Notes under the pieces: model-generated | Databases searched by the model: none | What the model was told of the DNA's origin: nothing | What the model saw: only the letters and a program-made list of their open reading frames with translations | Shown: one piece after another, positions 37,187 to 49,022 of the stretch | Position numbering within the stretch: the stretch's first letter is position 1 | Layout: the number at the start of each line of letters is the position of its first letter | Assembly: GCA_004154925.1 (NCBI GenBank) | Contig: QJNS01000021.1 | Location: 1 to 64,000 of the forward strand | Origin: Monosporascus cannonballus | Taxonomy: Eukaryota > Ascomycota > Sordariomycetes > Xylariales | Reading direction: 5' to 3' | DNA: 64,000 bases | Position numbers and translations under genes: made by a program

Positions 37187-38419
37187 CACCAGCATAACTA
37201 CAACAGTAGTTCCGGGTCTTACGACCGGCTTCAAGGGCTACTTGACTAGCTACTCAGCGCTTTCCCCTGAATCGGTTGCGGCGCGTTGTTTGCAGAGCTT
37301 GGAGTTAAAAGTGGACGTAGGGCTTCAGCATTTTTGGGCCTCGCCCCTCACCTGCATTCGAGTTGGTCGTGCAAGGGAGCACGTTTCTATGGCCGGGGAT
37401 TAATGAGCAGCCCCTTCTGTATTTAGGGCACCACGGCACGGTATATGTCTTCCTTCGAAGTGATGCCGGAGACGTCCTTTATCAAGGATGAGATACATAA
37501 GGGTGCATAAAAAGGATCGGAAACTTGCAATTGTTCGTTGCTTCTTCGTGATACGGGTCTATCTTGGCAGTTCCTGACAGGCCACTCATCACTTCGACCA
37601 TGAACTGTAGAGATATGTCATTGAACGTGTAATCGACGAAAAGAGATAACGTAGAGGGCTTAAGCTAATGCTTAGTAGGTCACATCGTAATGGGAGCATG
37701 ACTTACTTGACATCTTACGAAATCCGAAGAGCAAAATAGGCATAGGCATGGTTGATATCACGTTGATCCGCCTCACTACGCATTCAGCCGACGTAGGATG
37801 CTGCGGCTGTTATCTACAGTCGCACCCTCGAGTCTTCATCTAGCAGTACCATGGGACCTACCACGAAGGAAGGAAACCGGTCGGAATGCCACAATAGCAG
37901 CATGAAGCCATCACAGTAGATGTTTACCAGATTAAAGTACCCACATCACCATTTATCTCAAAAGGCTGTTAGGAAAGAAACTCAATTAGCAAGCTGCCCT
38001 GCGTGGTTTATCTATCTAATGCCCATGTGCCGTAAATGGGTGTACCGAGCCCGTTCCGCTCCCCCGGTCGAATTTCAAGATTACTCCACGAAGCCTCCCA
38101 GCAGCTGGCGATCGGAACCCGCCCGCAGGAGAGTTCCCAGAAGACCATCGGCCATTGGTTATGATCATTTGCCTTCTGTCGCCTTGTTGGAGATGCACTG
38201 TCTTTTTTTTTCTCTCTCTCTCGTTATTCATTGAGCTTTCTGGTTCTTCGCGTGACTAAATATGAATCGCAATCGGTACCAGGAAAATCAAATGACGTGA
38301 TCTGAAGAATGAAGTCTGGCCAAGGATACCCGCCGAGCAGATCGCAAGAGAAGTATTCTTGTATCAGATCCTCTGGACTATAAAGCCGCCAGCACCAGAG
38401 AATAGATATCCACTGGCTG
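37187..38419. other. intergenic region between convergent genes
   Basis: This holds the 3' flanks of the plus-strand chromodomain gene and the minus-strand RRM gene. The ORFs in it look incidental. A T/CT-rich tract lies at about 38,203-38,222. No tRNA or other gene is seen. Confidence 0.6.
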
Positions 38420-40096
38420 CTAGTCTCCGTACGTGAGACAGTAGTGGACTCTAGGGGTCTTGGCTTTAATCGTCTCGATGACATCTTTGATGTCAACCAT
38501 GCTCTCCTCCGGCGATTGTTCCCGCAGGCCTGCAAGTGCCTTCTCAAGATCCTTGATGGAGACCTTGAGAATCTTCTGTGCAGGTTTAGCCTCGTCCTCG
38601 TCGTCGCTAATGCGTGCCTCGTTGGCCTGAACTGGACCCCGGTACGGATTGGAATCCGAACTCGTGTCCGTTCCCGCCGTGCCCACAGGGGCAGGCTGTC
38701 CAACGGGCGTCGCGAGAGCTCCTAGACCCCCACCGTTATCATCATTCATGCGTTGGTTCTGAAACCGGCTGACCAGCCTAGGGGTTGAAGTGTCGGGGTT
38801 ATCATTAGGGAGATTAGCCGGGCCGCCACGTTGTCCTTGAGGTTCCAGTTTAGCAGCTGTCTTAGTAGTGCCGTCCGCGGCCTTCTTTACAGAACCGATG
38901 TTTTCCACACTCGGGCCCTGTGTCCATTGGTCGAGGATGCTCTCGTAAGGTCCTCTCGCCAAAATGGCTCCCTTGAATCCGAGTGGCTCAATGGATCCGG
39001 CACAGGGATCGGTGCCGATGAATATGTCAGCCGCTGTGGCTCCTGTGGGAGGCCTAGCAATAAACGCCTTGAAAACGCGGCGTGCATGATCTATGCTGCG
39101 GAAGAGTAGGAACAGCGTTCGGTCCTCCTCCATCCACACATCCTCCAGGGAGTCTTGGGGACGTCGGTACATGGATTTGAGATTGACGTTGAAAGCATCC
39201 ATGATGGCCTGGGGCGGGAAATTCTTGATCAGTATGCACCGAGTGAAGCCGCGTTCGACATCCTGTAGTACATCTTGGTTGGTGGGGTAGGTAGGCGTAG
39301 CCTCGAGTCTCACCTCGACTTGAGCACCGAGGAGGGTCTTGATGTTGTTCTCTGCAAAGCCGTAATATTTGCGTGCTTCGTCAGCCATAAGAAACTCCAC
39401 ACGAGCCATGTTGCCCGCCTTCATCGCAGTGACGATGAGGCCGCCGCGCACGGCCGAAAGAACAACGCGTAGAGGACAATCATCGCGAGGAAGGTGGAAG
39501 AAGGTTAGTCCTCGCTGCAACCCCTGTCGCTGCGATTCTTGCGAGCTCATGCCCGGGCGATATTAGATGCCATAGCGAAATACCTGAGGGGTGGGGAGCA
39601 AGTGTGCTGGGGGACCCATGTGAGATATGGCGGTTGCTCGGTGAGTCAGAAGGGTCCTATGGTGCTGAGCAGCATCACCTCTTTCCGCTTGTGCGAGGAA
39701 AGCCCTCGTGATCGTATCCTCATGGGGGGTTAGAGTAGCCGGAGGCCCACGAATTGGAAAGCCTTCGTCTGGCTTCCAGAATCTACCGCGTGGCATGGTT
39801 GCAAAGGGATTTCTGTCAAGGTGATGATTTTGGCTACCAAGGTTGGCTGCAGCGTTGTTGAAGAAATTATTCGTTGGCTGTGGTAAAATATCGTGGGTAT
39901 TATCCTGAAGGATTGCTGCCGAGACCCCAGCTGTTGAGTCAGCTCGACGATGGAACGAGGGGTTGATGTTACCTCCAACCGACAGGTCTGGCCGACAATG
40001 TGCTAAGGCGGCTTTATCATGTGTCGCTGACAAGTCTTCGCTTTGCGAAGAAGTGTCGGACACTACACGAGGTGTGACTAGAGGAGTCTCCTCCAT
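38420..40096 (-). CDS. protein with two RRM-like domains (one 60-nt intron)
   Basis: Two exons (40,096-39,584 and 39,523-38,420) encode 538 residues. The N-terminal 170 residues are low complexity. After the intron, residues about 176-227 form one RRM-like unit (GLTFFHLPRDD, then MARVEFLMADEARKYY). Residues about 264-327 form a second (RCILIKNFP as RNP2-like, TLFLLFRSIDHARRVFKAF as RNP1-like). The usual aromatic RNA-contact residues are weak, so RNA binding is plausible but not certain. The C-terminus has an acidic stretch and a short helix (KDLEKALAGLREQS). The chosen start is the first ATG after an in-frame TAG at 40,111-40,109. However, the frame upstream of that TAG is open for 512 codons, so this may be the 3' part of one longer gene. 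Function otherwise unknown. Confidence 0.7.
39524..39583 (-). other. predicted 60-nt spliceosomal intron
   Basis: On the minus strand the intron begins GTATTTCGC right after CAG and ends GCGACAG, with a CTAAT branch-like motif near position 18 of the intron. It removes the stop that closes the first exon frame and joins in phase 0 (Gln then Gly). The length is typical of filamentous ascomycetes. Confidence 0.75.
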
Positions 40097-40108
40097 ACCA
40101 CCCAATTC

Positions 40109-41647
40109 CTAATTGAGTTCGTCTGTGGAAGCCCGGCGTCGACGCATATTGATTCTTCTTGCTCGACGACAATCTATCTCGTTCATTTGTCGATGGATAT
40201 CAAATATCGTCTCCCCACGGTAACCGCTTTCCGTTCGAGGGGGACTTGCAAGCTCGGAAGTGTTATCCGTCTCGTTTGCTTGTTGTAAGATGTCAAATAT
40301 CGTCTCCACGCGGTGACCGTCTTCCGTTAGATAGGGTCCTACGAATCCGGAAAAGCCATCGGTCTCGTTTGCTCGTCGTAGAATACCGACGCGAGACTCT
40401 CCTCTGTGACAGTCTTTTGTTTGGGGAAGGCATTCAGGTCCGGAAGAGCCGGCTGCTGGGGTGGATTCGACACATGCGAGGCTTTCTGGAATTCCGTCAT
40501 AGCCTCCGGCTTGAGTGGTGTGCGTCTCGTTCCTGGCAGGGTTGCTGGTAAGCGCAATCCGGGTTGCGGGAGTAGTGGCCTGCGGCGTTTCGTCATTGTT
40601 CAACACTTCCGGAAGGAGTATATGGGGACACCAAGGGTCATATCTCGAAACCTCAACGGTGCGCTTCTGGCACTTTATAGGCCTATTGCTGACCCCAGCC
40701 GGGCCAGAATCGTTACCGCAGTTGTCAGTCGAACTCACTTCCAGATTGCCTGCACTGTTTCTGTTGTTCATGTTAGACCAGCTACCGTTATCCCTTGCTT
40801 GAGGTCGTTCGTATTCAGAGGTTGTGGGTTGATGGCCCCGAACATTCTTTGGCATAGTGATGTAAGGGATGCTGGCCCTATCAGCCCAGGGGCCTGAAGC
40901 AGATGGCATAAAATCGCAACTCCCTTCTTGTTCCATTCTAGTAACATCAGTCGCCTGAGGCCAGTAACCCACAGTGGCTCGGACATTGCCAGAACGATCG
41001 GTAACAGACCTACCATCGCCCAATCCTTTAACAGAATCAACGATATCCCAGTCGCCATATGAACTAAGTTCCGCCCCGTCTAGACTGGCAAGCTGGGTCT
41101 GCAAGGAAGCGCCATCGTCGAATGACGATGCCTGGGATTGAAAGACATCATTGGAGTGTGATGACTTTCGTTGTGGAACAAAGGAGGCACCAATGGTGCT
41201 AGTGAGTGCATTCCCCTGGGCAATTAGTCTTGCTCGAGGGCAGCTGTAGGACGTGGAAGGCTCAGGGACTCTGGAAGTTTTCGCCATGTCATGATATATG
41301 GCCTCAAGCTTTTCAATATCATCCAGACGCTGCTTGAATTCTGAGGCAAATGCGTCATATGAGCCCATTCTTCGTTGTAGATCATCGCGAATGGCAGCGA
41401 CTGTAGAGGGACTCGCCAGATCACAAGTCTGGCAGACAGGTTTATTGCTCAAAGTGATCAATTGATGATGGATAGCGTCTATTTCAAGAGACTTTCTCTG
41501 GACATCCATATGTTTTTCAATAGTTCGCTTATCCTGTAAATAAGGATCTTGGGCGGAAAGGGAACCAAACTCCCTAACAGCTTGGTGAAGCTCCTCCCTA
41601 GCGACGTCCACATCGCGAGTGGACATCCTCGGGCCCTGGAGCGACAT
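40109..41647 (-). CDS. uncharacterised coiled-coil/low-complexity protein, possibly N-terminal part of the RRM gene
   Basis: 512 residues. Residues about 10-125 are helical and likely coiled coil, with one CQTC pair at 72-75. The middle is Ser/Asn-rich and low complexity. The C-terminus carries three imperfect repeats with an exact 31-residue period (414-430, 445-461, 476-492; for example HRVETIFDILQQANETD) and ends in an Arg-rich tail (RRARRINMRRRR). No known domain is recognised. The stop is TAG; the next codons (GAA TTG GGT GGT ATG) lead in the same frame into the RRM gene 13 bases downstream. CAG-to-TAG is a RIP-type change, so this could be one gene broken by a nonsense mutation. Alternatives are a true two-gene arrangement, stop read-through, or a missed intron, though no good donor site was seen. 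The start ATG follows a pyrimidine-rich leader. Confidence 0.7.
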   Translation of the reverse strand: MSLQGPRMSTRDVDVAREELHQAVREFGSLSAQDPYLQDKRTIEKHMDVQRKSLEIDAIHHQLITLSNKPVCQTCDLASPSTVAAIRDDLQRRMGSYDAFASEFKQRLDDIEKLEAIYHDMAKTSRVPEPSTSYSCPRARLIAQGNALTSTIGASFVPQRKSSHSNDVFQSQASSFDDGASLQTQLASLDGAELSSYGDWDIVDSVKGLGDGRSVTDRSGNVRATVGYWPQATDVTRMEQEGSCDFMPSASGPWADRASIPYITMPKNVRGHQPTTSEYERPQARDNGSWSNMNNRNSAGNLEVSSTDNCGNDSGPAGVSNRPIKCQKRTVEVSRYDPWCPHILLPEVLNNDETPQATTPATRIALTSNPARNETHTTQAGGYDGIPESLACVESTPAAGSSGPECLPQTKDCHRGESRVGILRRANETDGFSGFVGPYLTEDGHRVETIFDILQQANETDNTSELASPPRTESGYRGETIFDIHRQMNEIDCRRARRINMRRRRASTDELN

Positions 41648-44600
41648 ATTTAATGTTGCGCGCTGCTATGAATATGCTTCAAAATAGGATGCTATGCAGG
41701 TTCGCTTTGATTTTGAGGGAAGACTGAGGGAGAGTGAAGAGGCAATCACGGTAGGGCAAGGAACCGCTCTTGAGAAAGGCAGTCGTTCCAATAAAGAGAG
41801 TGGTGTAAAAGGTACGAGGGTACAGATGCGGCTCAAGGTAGGAAGGTAGGAATTGGCGAGGAGAGAGTTAGGAAGTATGATGTAGTGGCATGGACTAGTA
41901 GATTTCCTATTCAGTACGGTAGCTTGGCCACGCAGATCCTTGTTGGTACTGTGAAGATGGTTAACTCTGCTCAAGACGCTCAAGCTAGTAGCAGTTACTC
42001 AGCCGTAGGATAATTAATGCCTTGGGTATGGGGATGGCGAATTTTGCCCCTCGCTAGTTGGGTGTTGACAATAGCTTTCGCTCAGTATTGCTAACGACCT
42101 AGGCAAGACAGGAACAACCTAAAAAATGGTCAATTGGTTACTGCTTAGCTGCATTTAGGTAGCCGCGAAGCCGCTAGAAAACAACGAAGACCTACCTTTC
42201 CTCTCAACGATGAGTATCTGCCTGACCGCTTTCCCGAAACCGGCAGTAACTAAGATTACCTCGTTATTATGAGTGGGGTCAGTGCCGGACTGGGTGAGAT
42301 GGTAGCTGCTGCTCATAGAAATACCAGGATTTGGTTAGTATCTGGGGAGATATATTCAAGTATGAGTATGATAGACCGAAGAAGAATGATGAGTGCCGAG
42401 GCTGGGACGTGGCGAAATAGATGACATTGGAGAGACGTAGTCTGAGATACCACCGCCTACGTCTCTTCCAACCAGCCGGTGAGATGTGTAACAAGTTGAT
42501 CCGGTAACACCAGGCCGTTGAGGTTGAAGCCCTGAACTGCGAGAAGATAATACGAATGTTTGTGCTGGGCAAGGAATGGACGAAGGCACTGGCACCTAGA
42601 GGGCAATGCTCGGAAGGATACTGTACAGACTACGGCCTCTCCTCGTCCTTTAAGTGTGGAATGGTTATCGGGCCTACGTGTGGTGGTCTTGTGAAAGAAG
42701 AACTATCCCAATCGCTATGAGTAGTCCAGGGTTCGGGTAATAGGTGTTCTGCCGTTCTGACAGGCTGAGGAGTAGGCTATTGGGTAACTGCGATGGGAGA
42801 GGATGTCAATATAGTACTTGCGAAGCGGGATAGTACGGCGTCTAATAAGAGGGCACATTTGGATAGGTAGTCAAGACGCATCCTTCCAGTACTGGACGTC
42901 TTGTAAAACTAATGGTCAGGTTGAAGGCCGTGATCAGAACGATAAGGCGGAGACAGCCTATTCGGAGACCGTTGTATAAATCGTCAGGCGTATTACGTTG
43001 AAGACGGTTCGCAACTGCTGGCTCCCTCGGCAAACAAGAGGAGCTATTCAGCGCTAGGATTCATCAAGCGAATATCCTGGATAGCCCTTGATGATGAGAA
43101 AAATGGGGGTACTAAAGGCCCTGGTGTAATTGCTGGGAAAGGAAGACGTAATTAGTCGTTCACATAATGTATTCTTACTACTTCTAGCCGGCTTCCCATT
43201 ACCCTACCTCTTGTTCTAACGGCTCAGGAATCAGAGCAGCATTGAGGGAGGAAGTCGGACGACGGCTCAAGTTAATACATGGAACGAATACGCAGGGGGC
43301 TCATCCATCCCCGGGAAAAGCACGAGCTAGTTGGGGCGCGAGACTTTGCGAAGCCAGACTTCTCTCACTAACGATGAAAATTTTCAGAGTTCTATAATTA
43401 TAGTATTCAATGCCGAAGCGGAAGCTTGCAGTAGATGGACCATTCAATATGGGGGGAGCTATATATCCTTACACTAGACTAGAAACAAATTAATTCATTC
43501 AGCTTGTAATTAGCATATGCCATGTGACATCCCAAATGTACCGTAACATGTGCCACGGACGTTCCGTTCCTGTACTGGGGGGAAGGACTTGATTATTCAT
43601 TTTCGTATGTACGTCCAACAACTCGTACACTGGACTAACTTGCGATCTCTACCTCCAGTTGCCTAGGTGGTGACCCCTTACCTTTCACGGATATTCGAGC
43701 TGTTTTCTGCTATCTAGGGGTAATGCGGCCCAAATCGGTATGGACATTGGGCAATAGCCAGAAAGGCGCAGAGCAACTCGCTGAGAGCTAGAATAAACGA
43801 GTGATGTGGTCGCGCAACAAGACCTACCGAACTGGAGCCTAGACCACGAAAGGAAGCTACGGCCAGGAGAAGGGATTACGGGTAGGTTGGAGGATACCAG
43901 CTTACTGTCTAGTATAGATGCCATGTGCATTCAATAAGACTGAAATATATGTAACAGCAATAATAAGCTCTCTTGTAGTTGAAGACCTATACTCCTGACG
44001 TGTCGAAGCGCTCAGTCTCTTTAGTAGGGTCTTCCCACTCAACTGACGGCTCAGGTGATGGATATGGGAACAATATGCGTGATCGCGACTCCTCATGGGA
44101 GTTATTCGTAGGAGTCACCTTCCAAACCATGGCACCTGTCGGACCTAGCCGAAGGCCCGTATAAATGGGACCATCAGTTGCACCACTTATCGGACCACCT
44201 ACGGTCACTTTCGACAGTTATCCCTCATAGCTACAGTTGATTTTCCATGTATTTAAGGAGGCTTCGCCGTCCTCTCTTTCCAGCTAGGACCTCTTGGAGG
44301 GTAGAGCCTGATAATAAAGCTTCTTCAGTTGTATATGCTTCAGTGTGTGATGTCAGGGTCTCATAGCACAGATGCTCCCATCCATTGGTCCTCTGTTGCG
44401 TGGTGAATGCTGTGCTACAAGACGTAAAGCCTGGGATTGCTCGATGCCCAAGACGTTGGGTTTAGTATCTCAGAGGTTGGCTTTATCAAGATATGCTCGA
44501 CGTGTTCAACGGAAACAAGGACACGCTAGACCTATGCAAGGCTGAGGTTAACAGCGAGTCGGGCCTCAAAGTGAGCAAGAATGTCCATTCATGACTGAGC

Positions 44601-47600
44601 CATATAGGGCCTCAAGCCTTACACTATGACTCTAATGCCGGTTGGCTCCAAAACAGGCTGTTACGGGTTTTGCCTTGTTACTTTGTAGAGAAGTCGTCGT
44701 AGGCGGAAAGTTTGCCCACTGCGCTCTGCGTACTTATTCCTCGTTGGAGCCACGTCTAGGATGCGTGCGCATCGCCCCCCGTTGGCATAAGGCATTGGAC
44801 CATCCACTCTAGTCTAGAACACATTAACGGCATTGCTGCGTAGCAGTCTGGGCCGGATAGGCGGAGATCATTAGTCATTTTCAGCTGATTGGACAGTATT
44901 CTACCGAGCTGCATACAACTAAACGGTTGAGGCGAAACAGCCCTTCACAGCTCGCCGAAGAAGGATAAGGGGTGTTTTCCGAATGGGGTTTTATGTATGA
45001 TCTGACTATAAAATGCAACTGCTAAGAGCATTAAGATGTAAGTAGTTTGGCTTAGGGAAGGTAAGACGGCTTATACGGAGTACTCGCCTCGGCTTTATAA
45101 CTACGTACCTGTGAGAGTTTTAGAACTAGACCAGATTTGAGTATATACTCCCCACATTCCGGCTCCAGCGGCAAAAGGGATAGCAGGGGCCGGCGCCGGG
45201 GAAGTTCCCACAAAGCTGTTCGCCTTTACAACTCCCAGGGGTATTTTTAGCCAATTCCCTCCGTCGGGTTCATGGCGGAGTCAGGTAAACTTTTATACAA
45301 ATTTACGGTGTAGGGGAATAAATAAGCATTGTCGGGTTTGCTCCTGCTGACGGTTACGGAAGGTAATGGAAACCGATCTTGGCCGAAATGTTATTGTATA
45401 TGCTATATAACTTTCATTACGGCTTATATTTAATGTTTTCTGGCATATGGTGGATTAATGAAAGTAACTGACAAAGAATACCCCTGGAAGTTGTTAGTGC
45501 TCCACCCTCAGGCCCACCTCCCCAACATTCCCCAGCCCCCCCCTCATTAAGAGCGATGTGTATTTCGTATCATGCACTAGAAGACTCATGTAGCCACAAA
45601 CCTACCTCGGCCGCTATAGAGCCTAGAGGTGGTTGTTTATTCTCCCAAAGCGTTGTGTTAACGAACGTCACTGGTTATTTGAAAGTCAAGTGGAGAGCGA
45701 ATGCCGAAAATTCTTGGGGTGAACTCGCCTCTTTCCCCCACCCCCCGGGCGATCATCGTGACCCCCACGTTCCTAGAGATCCATGGGTCTTAGTTGTCTC
45801 CGCATTGCGTCTCCATACTCCATGCACACTAGACCTCGTGTGAGTAACGCTTGTACTGCGCCCTACAAAGGCGTCAGATTCAAATCTGCTAGGCAATCTG
45901 AGGGATTCCTTACCACCTCGGCCTTTCCGGAGCAAGGTATATACGTTTTGAGGATGCTACCAACGAAACTAAAAGCACATAAGCATCTCCCATTCCGGAT
46001 TTGTCTCGGGGCGTGCTCCGTCACCAGGCTATCGTGTCTCATTACGTCCTGGCCTTGGCCAACTTGCATGAATAATGGTAAGATCTGCTATTATTTGCGA
46101 CGGCGAAGCCTTCCTACAACCTGCTGCGAGAGAACGCAGCAGGGTAGTACGCAGTGCTGATAGGTCATGGATATGATAGCCATGGGCTGGATGTAAGCAG
46201 ACTGTGATCTACTTCTCTTTTTGTTGCCCGTAGGATCCTCTCGCGCTGATAGGCGTATTCTGGCTTCTTGAAGACGCAACCTTCGGGCCCGACTTGTCGT
46301 CGCTCCCATTTATCAGGTTGGGCTGAACGTGCTCTCTTGCCTCTTGGGACCAAGTGCTCTCTCCTGATTGGCGAGTTACGCCAAGAAGGTATGCACTTAG
46401 TTGCACGCATGTGCCGGGGGGGGGGACTGAGTGATTGCCCACGAAAAACAGGGGAAAAGAAAACAGGAGAAAGGGACGGCGGGTAAGATGAACGAAACCC
46501 ATTTCGACCGGGTTCATTCTGTTCCGGGGCGTACGGCAGGAGATGACGAATCACGATAGGTACTCGAACTTCAGGAACGCTTTTCGCTGACCACCGGAAG
46601 CGATGGAATTTATTGTGGCCGCAAGTTAGCCAAGCCTAGTTAGCACTAATTCGTCATTAGACTGGCAGACTGGTTCCAAGCGAAAATGCCGGGGCGACAG
46701 CTGCGTGGGGGTTTCAGCCCGCAACGGCTCCGTTACAACTGAAGTCAGCTACGTGCCTGGGTAAAGTAGACGCTCTGTACGTAGATACATACAGCATACC
46801 TGCCCGTGACAACCGGAGGTACTTGATGCACTGACCTGACCAAGGTAATGGAACGCCCGAAGGAGGCCTCTTGCCCCATGCCCATCCCATGGCATCCCAT
46901 TACCTGTGCCAGTCGGCGAATTTGGCCAGATTCGCTAGAGCGACCCCACCACCAAACTCTAACACGCCCTATTTCCAGCAAAGCTTGGTAATGAATATCT
47001 AGATCGGTTTGAATGCACCCGAATTCCAACATGGACATGAATGCTGACTTCGGTATTACATGTCCCTAGTGCATGTACATCTCATGTAGGTTAGGTGCGG
47101 ATTAGGATACCAAGGTTTGTATCTAAGTCTTTATATACACACTGCTCTATGATCTACTGGCCTTGGGCTTTCCAAGTTTCCAAGTTTCCGAATTAGCTCA
47201 GCTCATATATGCTTTCAGGTTGGGCTGAAGACTTGGATCTGCAGAAGGATCCAAGCCACCCTTGTCCATCAGGAGCCTGATCACTCATGGCAGCATCATT
47301 ATGAGTTGCCGGCCGACTCTTTCATGCATGTACTAGTTCTCTTGGCCTGCTGTCGATTAAATGTTTTAAGCATCGCGTTCCTGACGACAGGGGTACCATC
47401 CAAATTCCCTTATGGGACCACATGCCACATGATACCCCCACGCTGCCTCGTCTGACAGTGTTGGAGTGGCTACTCTTGGCGCTCTGATCCATCCATAGAG
47501 CTGGTAATGCAGCCTCCTTTGTGCACCTCCGAGACGCAATCGCATTCCGACAGAGCATCTCATGTCCTGTGCCGACTACGGGACCCGAGCGGTCCCGTTC

Positions 47601-47886
47601 GCTAGGTCAGGCCTGTCATCATAATAGGGTTATGATTAATAAAGAAATTATACTCAGCTTCCCAACACAGAACCCCCTTAATATAAGCGTATAGCCAAAC
47701 TCTCCGACCCATCCTCGAGGTCTAATCATCAGCAGCCGAACATACTGTTGCTCCTCCTATAGTTTCTATTGCAGCTCAGTACTTAAGCTGCCGTTGTCCC
47801 ATGCTTTGACTCTGACCGCGTCATTCTCACTCGTGCCCTGTGTCCCCCCTCAGCCTTCTTGACAAACATCTAGCACTACACACACA
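41648..47886. other. gene-poor GC-balanced region
   Basis: About 6 kb between divergently oriented genes. Many ORFs of 60-130 codons occur on both strands in overlapping frames with no recognised domain, which is what chance gives at this composition. The first few hundred bases hold the promoter of the 41,647 gene. Homopolymer-like tracts include C8 at 45,536-45,543, C5/C6 at 45,735-45,746 and G10 at 46,416-46,425. No tRNA or rRNA gene is seen. Confidence 0.55.
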
Positions 47887-47894
47887 TATAAATA
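47887..47894 (+). promoter_or_regulatory. possible TATA box of the aldolase gene
   Basis: TATAAATA, preceded by a CT-rich stretch (about 47,820-47,880), lies 190 bp upstream of the ATG. A leader of roughly 150 nt is common in fungi. It is supported only by sequence and position. Confidence 0.35.
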
Positions 47895-48083
47895 CATCTA
47901 TACGTCACCCCTTGAACTTCCACGCCACTCAACTCGTAAATCTGCGGAGTCGTCTACACCCAGTCGCCCTTTCTATTGCCAGCGCCGAAAATTTAAGACA
48001 CGCTTACGTCTAGGAGCCGTTGGCATTATCCTACCTCTTATCATCATCTTCTGAAACTGAAAAGCCGATTACCAACACGCTCG

Positions 48084-49022
48084 ATGACGGCGACCGGAGT
48101 GCAAACCCGCCCTCTCCCTGGTGGCGTCTACGTTCCCACGTTGGCTTTTTTCAAAGCTAATGATGAGCTCGACTTAGAGGCCACTCAACGCCACGCAATC
48201 CACCTGGCTGAGGCTGGGGTTGCTGGCATCGTGGTGCATGGCTCAAATGGCGAAGCCGTCCATCTGAGCAGGGAAGAGCGCAGTCAGGCTATCCAGTCTA
48301 CGCGAGCCGCGCTCGATGAGGCAGATCATCATCTCATGCCCGTTATTGCGGGATGCGGCGCGCAGTCCACGAGAGAGTCTATCCAGCTATGTCGGGACGC
48401 CGCAGCCGCCGGTGCTAACTTCGCCATCGTGCTTCCCCCCGCATACTATGGCGGGCTCCTCAACACCTCTAAGATCGTGCAACACTTTTATGGCATTGCC
48501 GACGCCAGTCCGATACCCATCCTTATCTACAATTATCCCGGAGCTTGCTCGGGTCTAGACCTCTCGTCCGATACGATCCTTGAAATCGCCAAGCACGCCA
48601 ACGTGCAGGGCGTAAAACTTACTTGTGGAAACACGGGCAAGTTAGCACGCATTGCCGCTGACGCAAAGGAAAGCTTCTTCGTAGCTGGCGGAAGTGCCGA
48701 TTTCGTCCTGCAAGGGCTAGTAGTGGGTGGACACGGTACGATAGCTGGAACCGCTAACTTGATTCCCCGCGCTTGTGTCCGCATCTGCGAGCTATACCAG
48801 GCTGGCGAGCTGAAGGAAGCTAGGAGGCTACAGGCCATCGTCGCCAAGGCGGATTGGGTTGCGATTCAAACAGGTTTTGCGGGTGTAAAAGCCGCGCTCC
48901 AGCTGTTCTACGGGTACGGCGGCGAGCCGCGGAGGCCATGCACGCTGCCAGGGGATGAGCAGATGGAGATGATCAGGACGGGATTCGCTGAAGTGCTGGA
49001 CATCGAACGGAGCCTGGCATGA
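48084..49022 (+). CDS. DHDPS/N-acetylneuraminate lyase family aldolase
   Basis: A single-exon 312-residue protein of normal length for this class I aldolase family (TIM barrel, probably cytosolic). Visible motifs are GSNGE at 53-57 (pyruvate-binding loop), LIYNYPG at 147-153 with Tyr149 at the catalytic Tyr place, and GVKLTCGN at 176-183 with Lys178 as the Schiff-base lysine. GGHGTIAGTANLIP follows at 215-228. Fungi make lysine by the alpha-aminoadipate route, so a lysine-biosynthetic DapA role is unlikely. Family members in filamentous fungi include 2-keto-3-deoxy-L-galactonate aldolase of the galacturonate pathway and 4-hydroxy-2-oxoglutarate aldolase-like enzymes; the substrate here cannot be decided. 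It has no pathway neighbour. The ATG is the first in frame and gives a complete N-terminus. Confidence 0.93.
   Translation: MTATGVQTRPLPGGVYVPTLAFFKANDELDLEATQRHAIHLAEAGVAGIVVHGSNGEAVHLSREERSQAIQSTRAALDEADHHLMPVIAGCGAQSTRESIQLCRDAAAAGANFAIVLPPAYYGGLLNTSKIVQHFYGIADASPIPILIYNYPGACSGLDLSSDTILEIAKHANVQGVKLTCGNTGKLARIAADAKESFFVAGGSADFVLQGLVVGGHGTIAGTANLIPRACVRICELYQAGELKEARRLQAIVAKADWVAIQTGFAGVKAALQLFYGYGGEPRRPCTLPGDEQMEMIRTGFAEVLDIERSLA

Noticed and set aside
41666..41983. Minus-strand 105-codon ORF upstream of the 512-codon ORF
   Set aside because: Composition is that of a pyrimidine-rich fungal leader (Ser/Leu/Pro rich), with no domain. More likely promoter/5' UTR.
43987..44208. Minus-strand ORF of 73 codons with a protein-like composition
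   Set aside because: No domain, no splice partners found, and an overlapping ORF of similar length on the other strand. It cannot be told from chance.
47322..47563. Minus-strand ORF with a LWMDQ string resembling a HET-domain motif
   Set aside because: Only a few residues fit, the following HET motifs are absent, and two frames are equally open.
48084..49022. dapA (lysine biosynthesis) as gene name
   Set aside because: Fungi use the alpha-aminoadipate pathway; only family membership is supported.
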